57,206 nucleotides of DNA from positions 1 through 57,206 of the forward strand of contig NZ_CRPU01000006.1 in the NCBI RefSeq assembly GCF_001096185.1, in the 5' to 3' direction. The stretch is from Streptococcus pneumoniae (GTDB lineage: Bacteria > Bacillota > Bacilli > Lactobacillales > Streptococcaceae). The notes below the pieces were generated by a model. That model made no database searches. It was given only the letters and a program-made list of their open reading frames with translations, and was not told the DNA's origin. Positions 1 to 7,429 of the stretch are shown piece after piece (positions within the stretch are counted from its first letter, which is position 1; each line of letters begins with the position of its first letter). The translations under genes and the position numbers were made by a program.

Positions 1-74
1 AGGACTCAGTCCTGTGCAATACAGAACTAAATCCTTCGGATAAATTAATTGTCTAACTTTTTGGGGTCAGTACA
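1..74 (+). mobile_element. IS3-family insertion sequence, right end only
   Basis: The first bases encode the tail GLSPVQYRTKSFG-stop, the typical C-terminal signature of IS3/IS150-type OrfB transposases. About 20 bases later comes TTTTTGGGGTCAGTACA, which reads as the inverse of the usual IS3-family terminus (TGTACTGACCCC...). The element therefore runs in from the left of the window and ends at about 72-75. The exact last base depends on the target duplication, which cannot be seen because the left end is missing. Immediately after it lies the anchor end of a surface-protein gene, so the IS appears to have landed in that gene. Confidence 0.82.
2..43 (+). CDS. IS3-family transposase OrfB, last 13 residues (partial)
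   Basis: Only the C-terminus is present: GLSPVQYRTKSFG then TAA. The LSPxQYR motif is what IS150-like DDE transposases carry after their catalytic core. The catalytic part lies outside the window, so whether the element is active cannot be judged. Confidence 0.75.
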   Translation, partial: GLSPVQYRTKSFG

Positions 75-75
75 A

Positions 76-189
76 CAAGTAGCTAAGACTTTGCCAAATA
101 CTGGAGAAAATAACTCAATTCTCGCCACCCTATTTGGAATGTTGACTCTAACTGCTGGATTATTTAGCTTTCGTAAGGAGTCAGAATAA
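76..189 (+). pseudogene. C-terminal sorting signal of an LPXTG surface protein, cut off by the IS
   Basis: This reading frame encodes QVAKTLPNTGENNS, then a hydrophobic stretch (about 20 residues, ILATLF...GLF) and a positively charged tail FRKESE before the stop at 187-189. LPNTG, membrane span and basic tail together form a sortase A sorting signal. Upstream the frame runs into IS sequence with stops at 46-48 and 28-30, so the protein body is not joined to this anchor. A surface protein that loses its anchor would be secreted or not made at all. Which surface protein this was cannot be told from the anchor. Confidence 0.8.
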
Positions 190-273
190 CTCCAATTCAT
201 AGTTTATATATCAATTATTTTAGATTGTGAAAAAATCAATTTGAGGAGATAATTTAGAAAATCTTTTCATGAT

Positions 274-316
274 AAAACGCATAATATCAAACTTTTGTAC
301 TGATGTTATGCGTTTT
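274..316 (+). terminator. Terminator after the LPXTG remnant
   Basis: A 16-bp stem (274-289 with 301-316, one mismatch) begins AAAACGCATAA and closes with TTATGCGTTTT, then runs into T-rich sequence. The loop is 11 nt. It terminates the surface-protein frame and may also work leftward. Another terminator at 34015-34059 has nearly the same arm sequence. Confidence 0.75.
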
Positions 317-338
317 TATAATTCTAAAATAGTATAAA

Positions 339-445
339 TATAGTGAGATGAAATAAAATCTGAATAAATCGATTGGAAAATTAAAATCAATTTCTAATAA
401 TGATTTAGAAGTTACGGCGTACTATTATAGTTTCAATCTATTATA
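339..445 (-). repeat. RUP element (107 bp)
   Basis: Read on the minus strand, the segment begins TATAATAGATTGAAACTATA, contains the internal block AAATTGATTTTAA, and ends TTATTTCATCTCACTATA. It is exactly 107 bp, the size of the pneumococcal RUP repeat, a non-coding element thought to be moved in trans by IS630-Spn1. Two more copies lie at 49240-49446. Confidence 0.85.
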
Positions 446-476
446 AATTGCGATATTTATCATCATCAAAATCTTG

Positions 477-1106
477 CTAGAAAAAAGGATTGAAGGTCTT
501 TTCATGGGCGATGGTTGTAGCTGGACCATGTCCTGGATAGACATCGTAGTTAGGGAGGGTGAAGAGTTGAGTCTGGATACTATGGAGGAGTTGTTCCATA
601 CTACCAGTTGGAAGGTCGGTCCGTCCGATTGTTTCACGGAAAAGAGCATCACCTGTCAAGACTAGGTGAGCATCAGGAAAGACCATAGAAACACCACCGA
701 TAGAGTGCCCTGGTGTTGGTAAGACAGTAAAACGAAATTCCTCCAATTGATATTCCTCGTGAAAGACAAAAGTGTGTTCAGCAGGTTTTGCGACCACATC
801 TGCCATATCATCGTGACGAGGAAGCCCAGAGAGATTGTCGACAGGAGTGTAGAGCCAGCTGGCTTCGCTCTCTGCGATATAGACAGGAGGATTGCCAAAA
901 GTCTCGCGAACCAAGTCCAGACTCATGATATGGTCATAATGGGCATGGGTCAATAGAATGGCACAGATCGGTTTATTGAGGTTCTCGATTGTCTGACGAA
1001 TAGCTTCCCAATGGCTACCAGGATCTACCACAATGACGTGCTTTTCACCTTCCAGGTAATAGGTGTTTTCATAGGCAACGGGATTCACAGTTTTATGGAT
1101 TTTCAT
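477..1106 (-). CDS. Metallo-beta-lactamase-fold hydrolase (glyoxalase II-like)
   Basis: A 209-residue cytoplasmic protein with the zinc-binding motif HAHYDH at about residues 54-59, a later GH in PTPGHSIGG, Asp in LTGDALF, and a C-terminal YPGHGP histidine. These are the ligands of the two-zinc site of the metallo-beta-lactamase superfamily. Small family members of this size hydrolyse thioesters such as S-lactoylglutathione or related metabolites, but the true substrate is not known here. It reads toward the surface-protein remnant and has no operon partner. The start ATG at 1106 fits the family N-terminus (MKIHKTVNPVAYENTY). Confidence 0.88.
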   Translation of the reverse strand: MKIHKTVNPVAYENTYYLEGEKHVIVVDPGSHWEAIRQTIENLNKPICAILLTHAHYDHIMSLDLVRETFGNPPVYIAESEASWLYTPVDNLSGLPRHDDMADVVAKPAEHTFVFHEEYQLEEFRFTVLPTPGHSIGGVSMVFPDAHLVLTGDALFRETIGRTDLPTGSMEQLLHSIQTQLFTLPNYDVYPGHGPATTIAHEKTFNPFF

Positions 1107-1188
1107 ACTAGCTCCAATCTCAAAGAATGTACTAAATTAAGTATAGCACAGTTGGGGAAAATAGGTAAGGATTTAGAATGGACTTAAA

Positions 1189-1220
1189 AACCAGCATGAC
1201 TAGATGGAGACAGGCTGGTT
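1189..1220 (-). terminator. Terminator of the 87-residue exported protein gene
   Basis: On the minus strand the arm AACCAGC (1220-1214) pairs with GCTGGTT (1195-1189) around an 18-nt loop and is followed by TTTAAG. It is a weak stem but correctly placed 10 bp after the stop of the gene at 1230. Confidence 0.5.
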
Positions 1221-1229
1221 ATCAATTTA

Positions 1230-1493
1230 TCAATATTGGAGAGGTGTCAATTGCCCTTCATAGGTTGCATAAACTCCGTCATTAGCTTGTTTGATAGATG
1301 TGATGTTTAGAGTGCCACCGTAGTTGGCTTCTCGTTTATCGCTATACTCACTATAAGTTATCCTATTGGGCAGGTTCTGGTCCTTAGCATAGTATTGAAC
1401 GACTGTTTTTTTATAGCTTTGCTGGCTGAATAGAAATAGGCAACTAACTCCTAACACTAGGAGAGCAAAGATAGAAATAGCAGTTTTTTTCAT
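1230..1493 (-). CDS. Small exported or membrane-anchored protein, unknown function
   Basis: It has 87 residues. The N-terminus MKKTAISIFALLVLGVSCLFLF is a signal peptide or membrane anchor. The mature part has many tyrosines and the pattern YKKTVVQYYAKDQNLP, then ITYSEY, GGTLNI and YATYEGQLT. The same pattern, in the same order, occurs in the broken gene directly upstream (1543-1858), so the two are paralogues from a tandem duplication. A Cys at about residue 18 could be a lipobox (LGVSC), although its context is not ideal. The spacing of 49 bp to the upstream gene suggests one transcript. I do not recognise a named family. The small size and tandem copies would fit an export-linked peptide or a cell-envelope factor. 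Confidence 0.7.
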   Translation of the reverse strand: MKKTAISIFALLVLGVSCLFLFSQQSYKKTVVQYYAKDQNLPNRITYSEYSDKREANYGGTLNITSIKQANDGVYATYEGQLTPLQY

Positions 1494-1542
1494 AGGTGTT
1501 CTCCTTATAAACTAAAGGATAAAAGAAAGTATCTTGAGGATT

Positions 1543-1858
1543 TTAATTCCAAAATCCAGTCAAGGTACCAGTGTATGTGACACGAGTTCCACCGTTTGAT
1601 CTTCGTACACTGTCTATTTCAAGTGTTCCTTTGAAAGTTGAATGGAAACTATCATTATATTCTGAATAGTAGATAGTTGGTGGGATGTAACCATCATCGT
1701 TATAGTATTTTGTTACTGTTTTACTATAACGATGAGAATATATACGTTCATAACGAGGACCTTCAAAGTTATTTGTTGTACTAGTTTCAGCAGCAGTGAT
1801 TGGAACGGTAATAGATAGAGCAGTAGCTCCTAATAGTGTTAGTACAGTTTTTTTTCAT
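1543..1858 (-). pseudogene. Paralogous small secreted protein, out of frame at an A8 tract
   Basis: The start codon (1858-1856) has a good ribosome binding site (GGAGTATTCT) but is followed by eight A's. As written the frame stops after 23 codons. With seven A's it reads MKKTVLTLLGATALSITVPI...AAE, a clean signal peptide, then a mature part of about 80 residues: YSKTVTKYYNDDGYIPP, YYSEYND, FKGTLEI, VTYTGTLTGFWN, stop at 1545-1543. The long intact downstream frame with no other lesion means the break is recent or reversible. Slippage at A8 could switch the gene on and off, or transcriptional slippage could restore some protein. It is the paralogue of the gene at 1230-1493. Confidence 0.8.
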
Positions 1859-1882
1859 AGAATACTCCTTTGTAAAACGACG

Positions 1883-1908
1883 TCATTCAACTATATTGAC
1901 TTGAATGA
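1883..1908. promoter_or_regulatory. 26-bp dyad upstream of the exported-protein pair
   Basis: A perfect 8-bp inverted repeat, TCATTCAA (1883-1890) and TTGAATGA (1901-1908), is separated by 10 bp. It lies 25 bp upstream of the A8-tract gene, downstream of a possible -10 (TATAAT on the minus strand, about 1933-1938). The position fits a repressor operator or a small hairpin in the 5' leader. A second inverted pair, AGGTGATA (1911-1918) and TATCACCT (1981-1988), brackets the promoter region. Confidence 0.45.
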
Positions 1909-2024
1909 AAAGGTGATAAGGATAGGGAGTTAAATTATATTTAGGTTACAATATGGTTTCCGTTCTTCTATCTCTCCTTCTATCACCTAAGTTTAAAATC
2001 TAACTTCGTAATATATTATAGACT

Positions 2025-2066
2025 AATAATTCAGAATTATCAAGCAATTCTGAATTATTTTTTTCT
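2025..2066 (+). terminator. Strong palindrome with T-tail before relA
   Basis: A perfect 14-bp inverted repeat (AATAATTCAGAATT at 2025-2038, complement at 2046-2059) with a 7-nt loop is followed by a run of T's on the plus strand. It looks like an intrinsic terminator, yet no plus-strand gene ends here. It insulates relA from read-through or is a remnant of a lost gene. Confidence 0.55.
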
Positions 2067-2084
2067 TATTCTGTTCCAATCTAG

Positions 2085-2113
2085 TTTTCATATTCTTAAA
2101 AAAGTGATAAAAT
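2085..2113 (+). promoter_or_regulatory. relA promoter
   Basis: TTTTCA (2085-2090), a 17-bp spacer and TAAAAT (2108-2113), preceded by TGA to make an extended -10. Transcription would start near 2120, leaving a short leader with the GGAG ribosome binding site of relA. Confidence 0.65.
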
Positions 2114-2137
2114 GGTAGGAAGAATTGGAGAGTAGAG

Positions 2138-4360
2138 ATGCCAAAAGAAGTGAATTTAACAGGCGAAGAAGTTGTCGCTTTAACCAAAGAATATTTAACG
2201 GAAGAGGATGTCCATTTTGTCCATAAGGCCTTGGTCTATGCAGTGGATTGCCATAGTGGTCAATATCGCAAATCAGGCGAGCCTTATATCATTCACCCTA
2301 TCCAAGTGGCAGGGATTTTAGCCAAGCTCAAGCTGGATGCTGTAACGGTAGCTTGTGGTTTCTTGCATGATGTGGTTGAAGATACAGATGCAACCTTGGA
2401 CGATTTGGAAAGAGAGTTTGGTCCTGATGTGCGGGTAATCGTGGATGGGGTTACCAAACTTGGTAAGGTCGAGTACAAATCAATTGAGGAGCAATTAGCG
2501 GAAAATCATCGTAAGATGCTCATGGCCATGTCTGAGGACATCCGCGTTATCTTGGTCAAACTGTCTGACCGCTTGCACAATATGCGGACGCTTAAACATC
2601 TTCGAAAAGACAAGCAGGAGCGCATTTCCAAAGAAACTATGGAAATCTATGCACCTCTTGCTCACCGTCTGGGGATTTCCAGTGTCAAATGGGAATTGGA
2701 AGACCTGTCTTTCCGTTATCTCAATCCGACAGAGTTTTACAAGATTACCCATATGATGAAGGAAAAACGCAGAGAGCGTGAGGCCTTGGTGGATGAGGTA
2801 GTCACAAAATTAGAGGAATATACGACAGATCGTCACTTGAAAGGGAAGATTTACGGTCGTCCCAAGCATATTTACTCGATTTTCCGCAAAATGCAGGATA
2901 AGAGAAAACGGTTTGAGGAAATCTATGACCTGATTGCCATTCGTTGCATTTTGGATACCCAAAGTGATGTTTATGCCATGTTGGGTTATGTGCATGAACT
3001 TTGGAAACCCATGCCTGGCCGCTTCAAAGACTACATCGCTAACCGCAAGGCCAATGGTTATCAGTCTATCCATACGACTGTCTATGGGCCAAAAGGGCCG
3101 ATTGAGTTCCAGATTCGAACTAAAGCCATGCACGAGGTTGCTGAGTACGGGGTTGCGGCTCACTGGGCTTATAAGAAAGGCGTTAAGGGGCAGGTTAACA
3201 GCAAGGAATCAGCTATTGGGATGAACTGGATCAAAGAGATGATGGAGCTCCAAGACCAGGCCGATGATGCTAAAGAATTTGTTGATTCGGTTAAGGAAAA
3301 CTATCTGGCTGAGGAGATTTATGTCTTTACTCCAGATGGAGCTGTTCGTTCCCTTCCAAAAGATTCAGGTCCAATTGACTTTGCCTACGAAATTCATACA
3401 AAGGTTGGTGAAAAAGCGACTGGTGCTAAGGTCAATGGTCGAATGGTTCCACTGACAACCAAGCTCAAGACAGGGGATCAGGTTGAAATTGTTACCAATC
3501 CGAACTCCTTTGGACCGAGCCGTGATTGGCTCAATATGGTTAAGACCAGCAAGGCGCGTAACAAGATTCGTCAGTTCTTTAAAAACCAAGATAAGGAATT
3601 GTCAGTCAATAAGGGTCGTGAGATGCTCATGGCCCAGTTTCAAGAAAACGGCTATGTGGCCAATAAATTCATGGACAAGCGTCACATGGACCAAGTTCTG
3701 CAAAAGACTAGCTATAAAACAGAAGAATCCCTCTTTGCGGCTATTGGTTTTGGAGAAATCGGTGCTATTACCGTCTTTAACCGTCTGACTGAAAAGGAAC
3801 GCCGTGAAGAAGAACGTGCCAAGGCTAAGGCGGAAGCAGAAGAGCTTGTCAAAGGTGGCGAGGTCAAGGTTGAAAATAAAGAAACCCTCAAGGTCAAGCA
3901 TGAGGGTGGTGTGGTCATTGAAGGTGCCTCAGGCCTCCTAGTACGGATTGCCAAGTGTTGTAATCCTGTTCCTGGTGACGATATTGTTGGCTATATTACC
4001 AAGGGTCGTGGTGTGGCTATTCACCGTGTGGACTGTATGAACCTGCGTGCCCAAGAAAACTACGAGCAACGACTTCTTGATGTGGAGTGGGAAGATCAGT
4101 ACTCTAGCTCAAATAAGGAGTATATGGCCCATATCGATATTTACGGCCTCAACCGTACAGGACTGTTGAATGATGTACTGCAAGTTCTTTCAAACACAAC
4201 CAAGAATATTTCAACGGTCAATGCCCAACCAACCAAGGATATGAAGTTTGCCAATATTCATGTTTCCTTCGGTATTGCCAACCTATCTACATTGACCACG
4301 GTCGTGGACAAGATTAAGAGTGTGCCAGAAGTCTATTCTGTCAAACGGACCAACGGTTAA
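2138..4360 (+). CDS. relA: Bifunctional (p)ppGpp synthetase/hydrolase
   Basis: A 740-residue Rel protein of the usual length. It makes (p)ppGpp from GTP/GDP and ATP during amino-acid starvation and hydrolyses it in good conditions. The domains run in order. The HD hydrolase (about 45-200) has HDVVEDTD, and the synthetase (about 240-370) has GRPKHIYSI and [14 protein letters not shown] domain (about 390-455) starts [10 protein letters not shown], a zinc-finger-like segment has IAKCCNP, and the C-terminal ACT domain (about 665-740) has [15 protein letters not shown]. The hydrolase motif is intact, so it should be bifunctional. A 29-bp gap to dtd suggests a shared transcript. The start has a GGAG site 8 bases upstream. 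Confidence 0.97.
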   Translation: MPKEVNLTGEEVVALTKEYLTEEDVHFVHKALVYAVDCHSGQYRKSGEPYIIHPIQVAGILAKLKLDAVTVACGFLHDVVEDTDATLDDLEREFGPDVRVIVDGVTKLGKVEYKSIEEQLAENHRKMLMAMSEDIRVILVKLSDRLHNMRTLKHLRKDKQERISKETMEIYAPLAHRLGISSVKWELEDLSFRYLNPTEFYKITHMMKEKRREREALVDEVVTKLEEYTTDRHLKGKIYGRPKHIYSIFRKMQDKRKRFEEIYDLIAIRCILDTQSDVYAMLGYVHELWKPMPGRFKDYIANRKANGYQSIHTTVYGPKGPIEFQIRTKAMHEVAEYGVAAHWAYKKGVKGQVNSKESAIGMNWIKEMMELQDQADDAKEFVDSVKENYLAEEIYVFTPDGAVRSLPKDSGPIDFAYEIHTKVGEKATGAKVNGRMVPLTTKLKTGDQVEIVTNPNSFGPSRDWLNMVKTSKARNKIRQFFKNQDKELSVNKGREMLMAQFQENGYVANKFMDKRHMDQVLQKTSYKTEESLFAAIGFGEIGAITVFNRLTEKERREEERAKAKAEAEELVKGGEVKVENKETLKVKHEGGVVIEGASGLLVRIAKCCNPVPGDDIVGYITKGRGVAIHRVDCMNLRAQENYEQRLLDVEWEDQYSSSNKEYMAHIDIYGLNRTGLLNDVLQVLSNTTKNISTVNAQPTKDMKFANIHVSFGIANLSTLTTVVDKIKSVPEVYSVKRTNG

Positions 4361-4389
4361 TTGCCCTAGCTCTTACTAGAAAGGCTATT

Positions 4390-4833
4390 ATGAAAATCAT
4401 TATCCAACGGGTTACAAAAGCCCAAGTGAGTATCGAAGGTCAGGTTCAGGGAAAAATCAATCAGGGCCTCTTATTGCTGGTTGGTGTAGGACCAGAGGAC
4501 CAAGAGGAAGATTTGGACTATGCTGTGAGAAAGCTTGTCAACATGCGGATTTTTTCAGACGCAGAAGGCAAGATGAACCTGTCTGTCAAAGATATTGAAG
4601 GAGAAATCCTCTCTATTTCTCAGTTTACCCTCTTTGCGGATACTAAGAAAGGCAATCGTCCAGCCTTTACAGGGGCAGCCAAGCCTGATATGGCATCAGA
4701 CTTCTATTACGCTTTCAATCAAAAATTAGCGCAAGAAGTGCCCGTTCAGACAGGCATTTTTGGAGCGGATATGCAGGTTGAGCTGGTCAATGACGGACCC
4801 GTCACCATTATCCTTGATACTAAAAATAGATAA
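4390..4833 (+). CDS. dtd: D-aminoacyl-tRNA deacylase
   Basis: This 147-residue protein removes D-amino acids (and glycine from tRNA-Ala) wrongly attached to tRNA, a proofreading step in the cytoplasm. Visible family signatures are the N-terminal [17 protein letters not shown], the SQFTLFAD motif around residue 77 (the SQxTL catalytic cross-point) and the C-terminal [10 protein letters not shown] (the Gly-Pro motif). The length is standard. It follows relA by 29 bp and ends at a strong terminator, so relA-dtd form an operon, as in many Firmicutes. Confidence 0.97.
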   Translation: MKIIIQRVTKAQVSIEGQVQGKINQGLLLLVGVGPEDQEEDLDYAVRKLVNMRIFSDAEGKMNLSVKDIEGEILSISQFTLFADTKKGNRPAFTGAAKPDMASDFYYAFNQKLAQEVPVQTGIFGADMQVELVNDGPVTIILDTKNR

Positions 4834-4838
4834 GAAAG

Positions 4839-4865
4839 ACCAAGCCCGGCCGGCTTGGTTTTTCT
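4839..4865 (+). terminator. relA-dtd terminator
   Basis: The GC-rich stem ACCAAGCC/GGCTTGGT (4839-4846 and 4852-4859) has a 5-nt loop followed by TTTTT. It sits 5 bp after the dtd stop and lies head-on to the next minus-strand gene, which it may also terminate. Confidence 0.88.
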
Positions 4866-4871
4866 CATCTA

Positions 4872-5285
4872 TTATAAAATACTCCAAAAAGAAATCTGTT
4901 CCTGATAGGCTGTGGGGAAATCTTGTTTCAGGATTTTGCTTATGCGATAGGAAGGGATGAGGTGCCCTAGGATTAGGAGAGTTCCCTGAAGGAAAAGTGG
5001 GACATCACTTAAAAACAGCAAGGAGAGAATCATCAGGCTATCCCATAGAAGGATTTGTAAGGCAAAGCGCCAGAATCTCGGTCTAATCTGGGAATAAAGT
5101 TGACTAAAATGGTCACAAAGTTGGTTAGAAAGATAGGTCAATAGCACAGGATGAAAGAAAATGAGCCAACCGCTATAAATCAAAATCCAGTTCCAAGTAA
5201 GTCCCTCTTTAAATGTCAAAAATGCCAGCATAATTCCATCGATGATAAGGAGTTGAGTGGTTTTGATGGAGATGATTTTTTTCAT
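4872..5285 (-). CDS. Small multi-span membrane protein, paralogue of the next gene
   Basis: It has 137 residues with about four predicted membrane spans: near residues 10-25, 32-52, 75-95 and 98-115. The tail is short and hydrophilic and ends QEQISFWSIL. The neighbour at 5304-5717 has exactly the same length and topology and ends DKHISLWECL, so the two are tandem duplicates that have diverged. They are separated by 18 bp and are probably co-transcribed. I do not recognise a functional family. The lack of charged residues in the spans argues against a transporter of ions. Confidence 0.75.
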   Translation of the reverse strand: MKKIISIKTTQLLIIDGIMLAFLTFKEGLTWNWILIYSGWLIFFHPVLLTYLSNQLCDHFSQLYSQIRPRFWRFALQILLWDSLMILSLLFLSDVPLFLQGTLLILGHLIPSYRISKILKQDFPTAYQEQISFWSIL

Positions 5286-5303
5286 GCTACAACCTCCTTT
5301 CCT

Positions 5304-5717
5304 TTAGAGACATTCCCACAAAGAGATGTGTTTGTCGTAAAAGTCTGGATAGTTTTCTCTTAGGTAGTCAGTTGTCATATAATAAAAAGTAGAATGGCAA
5401 GCAGTGATGATTGGCATAAGAGATGAAAAACGATGAGAACTAACGAAGGCTAAGAGGACAAAAAATAGAAAATCAATGGAGAAAACCCCTAAATAGTAGA
5501 AGCGAATCTTTTTATTGATTTGAGGATAAATCTCAGCGAATTGATTTTTTAGTTGGACGACCAAGCGAAATAGCAGGAGTCCCTGAACAAGGAGGAAAAT
5601 AAAACCATTGAGTAAGAGCCAGTCGAAAGCTGTCTCGGATCTAGTGCTAAAAAATACAAGTAGTAGTAAATCGATAACTGCAATTGCTGTTAAATGGATT
5701 CTAAAGAGATTTTTCAT
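5304..5717 (-). CDS. Small multi-span membrane protein, paralogue of the previous gene
   Basis: It has 137 residues with about four membrane spans. The soluble loop between spans 2 and 3 (VVQLKNQFAEIYPQINKK) matches the loop of the paralogue (YLSNQLCDHFSQLYSQIRP), and both proteins finish with an IS(L/F)W motif. The ribosome binding site GAGGTCATCTT lies directly before ATG 5717. It is the first gene of the two-gene unit. Function unknown. Confidence 0.75.
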   Translation of the reverse strand: MKNLFRIHLTAIAVIDLLLLVFFSTRSETAFDWLLLNGFIFLLVQGLLLFRLVVQLKNQFAEIYPQINKKIRFYYLGVFSIDFLFFVLLAFVSSHRFSSLMPIITACHSTFYYMTTDYLRENYPDFYDKHISLWECL

Positions 5718-5836
5718 AAGATGACCTCCCTCTTTTATCTAGCTTTATTCTACACCAAACGAATGGGAGTTTCAACTAAAATGATAAAAAATTTTAGTAA
5801 GGAGATTCTGATAGATTTCTTTATTTGATTTCCCTC

Positions 5837-6547
5837 TTATTGTTCCACCTCTTCATCATTCCAGACAAATAAAGCTCCGATTGCATTGAGGATGTAAAAG
5901 ATGTATTTTCCGATATTGGCAAAATTTCCTTGAATGCCAGCCTTTGTCAGCTGAACGAAATTGTAAATCAACCAAAAGCCCCACTGAGTTGTTAGTTTCA
6001 ATGCGTTCAAAGCATTGGCAATGAGGGACAGTGCAAAGGCAATAGTTGTTACGTAGGCAAGGAGATTCATCTTGCCCCCATATCCGATATAGTTGGTCAC
6101 AAAGGCAAAGAGGAAGGCGATGATGGAGATGATAATGGCCGCCAATTTTAGCTGTTTCTGACTCATTTGGTTGGGTCTGCCTTCTTGCGAAGCTTCCCAT
6201 TTCTTAATAGCAAAGGTATAAATGAGGAAGGTGACGGGATAGGTAATGATGGCCGCCTTATTTCCAAGGATATAATCAATAGCACCGGACAAAATGGTAT
6301 TAACAATGCCAAAGTAATTTCCCCATTTGCTTAATTTTCCCGTAAAACGAGTGGACAACATGGAAATCCCAACGTTGGTTACGGAAATCAATCCAAAGGG
6401 AACAAGAGCAGTCCATGGGCCCCAGTCTACGAATTTGTCGAGACGGGAGTTGAGGTAACCAGATGCAATTGCAATCCCAACCACCAGAGCAACTCCAAAT
6501 AGGTCAAACCATTTAGATGTAGCAAAAATTTTTAGTGATTTTTTCAT
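5837..6547 (-). CDS. pnuC: Nicotinamide riboside transporter, PnuC family
   Basis: A 236-residue inner-membrane protein with about seven spans. PnuC proteins move nicotinamide riboside by facilitated diffusion, feeding NAD synthesis through a ribosyl kinase. Family features are the aromatic-rich end of the pore, WGFWLIYNFVQLTKAG around residues 185-200, and the last span FYILNAIGALFVWND. The protein is full length. A short inverted repeat TTGT-N5-ACAA (6565-6577) lies in the leader and could be a repressor site. NiaR control of pnuC is known in pneumococci, but I cannot match its consensus here. It is followed by no downstream partner. Confidence 0.85.
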   Translation of the reverse strand: MKKSLKIFATSKWFDLFGVALVVGIAIASGYLNSRLDKFVDWGPWTALVPFGLISVTNVGISMLSTRFTGKLSKWGNYFGIVNTILSGAIDYILGNKAAIITYPVTFLIYTFAIKKWEASQEGRPNQMSQKQLKLAAIIISIIAFLFAFVTNYIGYGGKMNLLAYVTTIAFALSLIANALNALKLTTQWGFWLIYNFVQLTKAGIQGNFANIGKYIFYILNAIGALFVWNDEEVEQ

Positions 6548-6613
6548 AGGTTAAACTATCTTTCTTGTTTTTTACAAACATTCTACAACTAAATGAAAGT
6601 AAAATCAAATGCT

Positions 6614-6648
6614 AGAAATAAAACCCTGAAAATAAAACTTTCAGGGTT
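6614..6648 (-). terminator. psaR terminator
   Basis: On the minus strand AACCCTGAA (6648-6640) pairs perfectly with TTCAGGGTT (6630-6622), followed by TTATTTCTAG. It sits 20 bp after the psaR stop. Confidence 0.78.
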
Positions 6649-6667
6649 GGTTGAGGTACTTGAGAAA

Positions 6668-7318
6668 TTAGTCGATTTTTTCGACATAGAGTTGTTGGGC
6701 AATGTCCATACTTACTTGTAAGTCCTCGTCTCTACTGAGGATAGTGAAGGTATTGCTGAAGCCATCAAACTGCTTGACTTGGAGCGGATCACCGATGTGA
6801 AGGGAGTGCTTGTCCAGATAACTGAGAATGTCAAAACTATCATGCACCCGAGTCAGGCGGTAGGCGCCAGCTTCCTTAATATCAGCTAGTGGCAGGTTAT
6901 TGATTTCAACTAGGAGTTCTCCCTTGGCAGGAATAGTACCTCCGTGGGGGCAGGTCTTGGGGAATCCTAGTAGTTTATCCAGTCTCTCCACGAATAGCTC
7001 AGAGACAGTATGTTCCAAGACCTCAGCTTCCTCGTGAATCTGGTCACTTGTATAGTCTAAATGATGGACTAGAAAAACTTCAATCAAGCGATGCTTACGA
7101 TAGAGCTCAGAGACCAATTTGAGGCCGAGGTCAGTCAGTAGATAGCCACATTCCTTGTCCTTTAGGATGAGGTTTTCACTCTTCATCCGTTTAATCATTT
7201 CAGTTACGGCAGGGGGAGAGACTTGCATGCGGGCCGCAATTTCCTTGTTGGTAATTTTATGCAGGTCTATGCCAATTTCATAAATACACTTTAGATAATC
7301 TTCTTTATTCGGGGTCAT
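6668..7318 (-). CDS. psaR: Manganese-dependent DtxR/MntR-family repressor
   Basis: A 216-residue regulator. The winged helix-turn-helix covers about residues 5-65 (ISNKEIA-like TNKEIAARMQVSPPAVTEMIKR). The metal-binding dimerisation domain follows, with H and E ligands in EVLEHTVSELFVERLDKLLG and CPHGG. The C-terminal FeoA/SH3-like domain ends MDIAQQLYVEKID. In pneumococci PsaR represses psaBCA and surface genes when Mn is high and is relieved by Zn. The protein is complete. Its target operon psaBCA is not in this window. On the minus strand a TTGACA (7358-7353) lies upstream as a likely -35. Confidence 0.9.
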   Translation of the reverse strand: MTPNKEDYLKCIYEIGIDLHKITNKEIAARMQVSPPAVTEMIKRMKSENLILKDKECGYLLTDLGLKLVSELYRKHRLIEVFLVHHLDYTSDQIHEEAEVLEHTVSELFVERLDKLLGFPKTCPHGGTIPAKGELLVEINNLPLADIKEAGAYRLTRVHDSFDILSYLDKHSLHIGDPLQVKQFDGFSNTFTILSRDEDLQVSMDIAQQLYVEKID

Positions 7319-7429
7319 TCGTTTCCTCTTGTCTAATATCTTTATCTAGTATGTCAAAAAAAGCTAGATTTCTCTAGCTGTGACTTTTTATGTTATACTT
7401 ATTGCAAGAGAAAAAACGAGGAGATGAAT

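Noticed and set aside
1230-1858. Lactococcin 972-type bacteriocin genes
   Set aside because: Size, signal peptide and an aromatic C-terminus are suggestive, but the mature parts lack a convincing match to the lactococcin 972 pattern and no immunity/ABC genes follow.
2293-2478. Minus-strand frames inside relA, clpX, cshA and other genes
   Set aside because: They lie antisense to strongly conserved coding regions, have no ribosome binding sites and encode low-complexity proteins.
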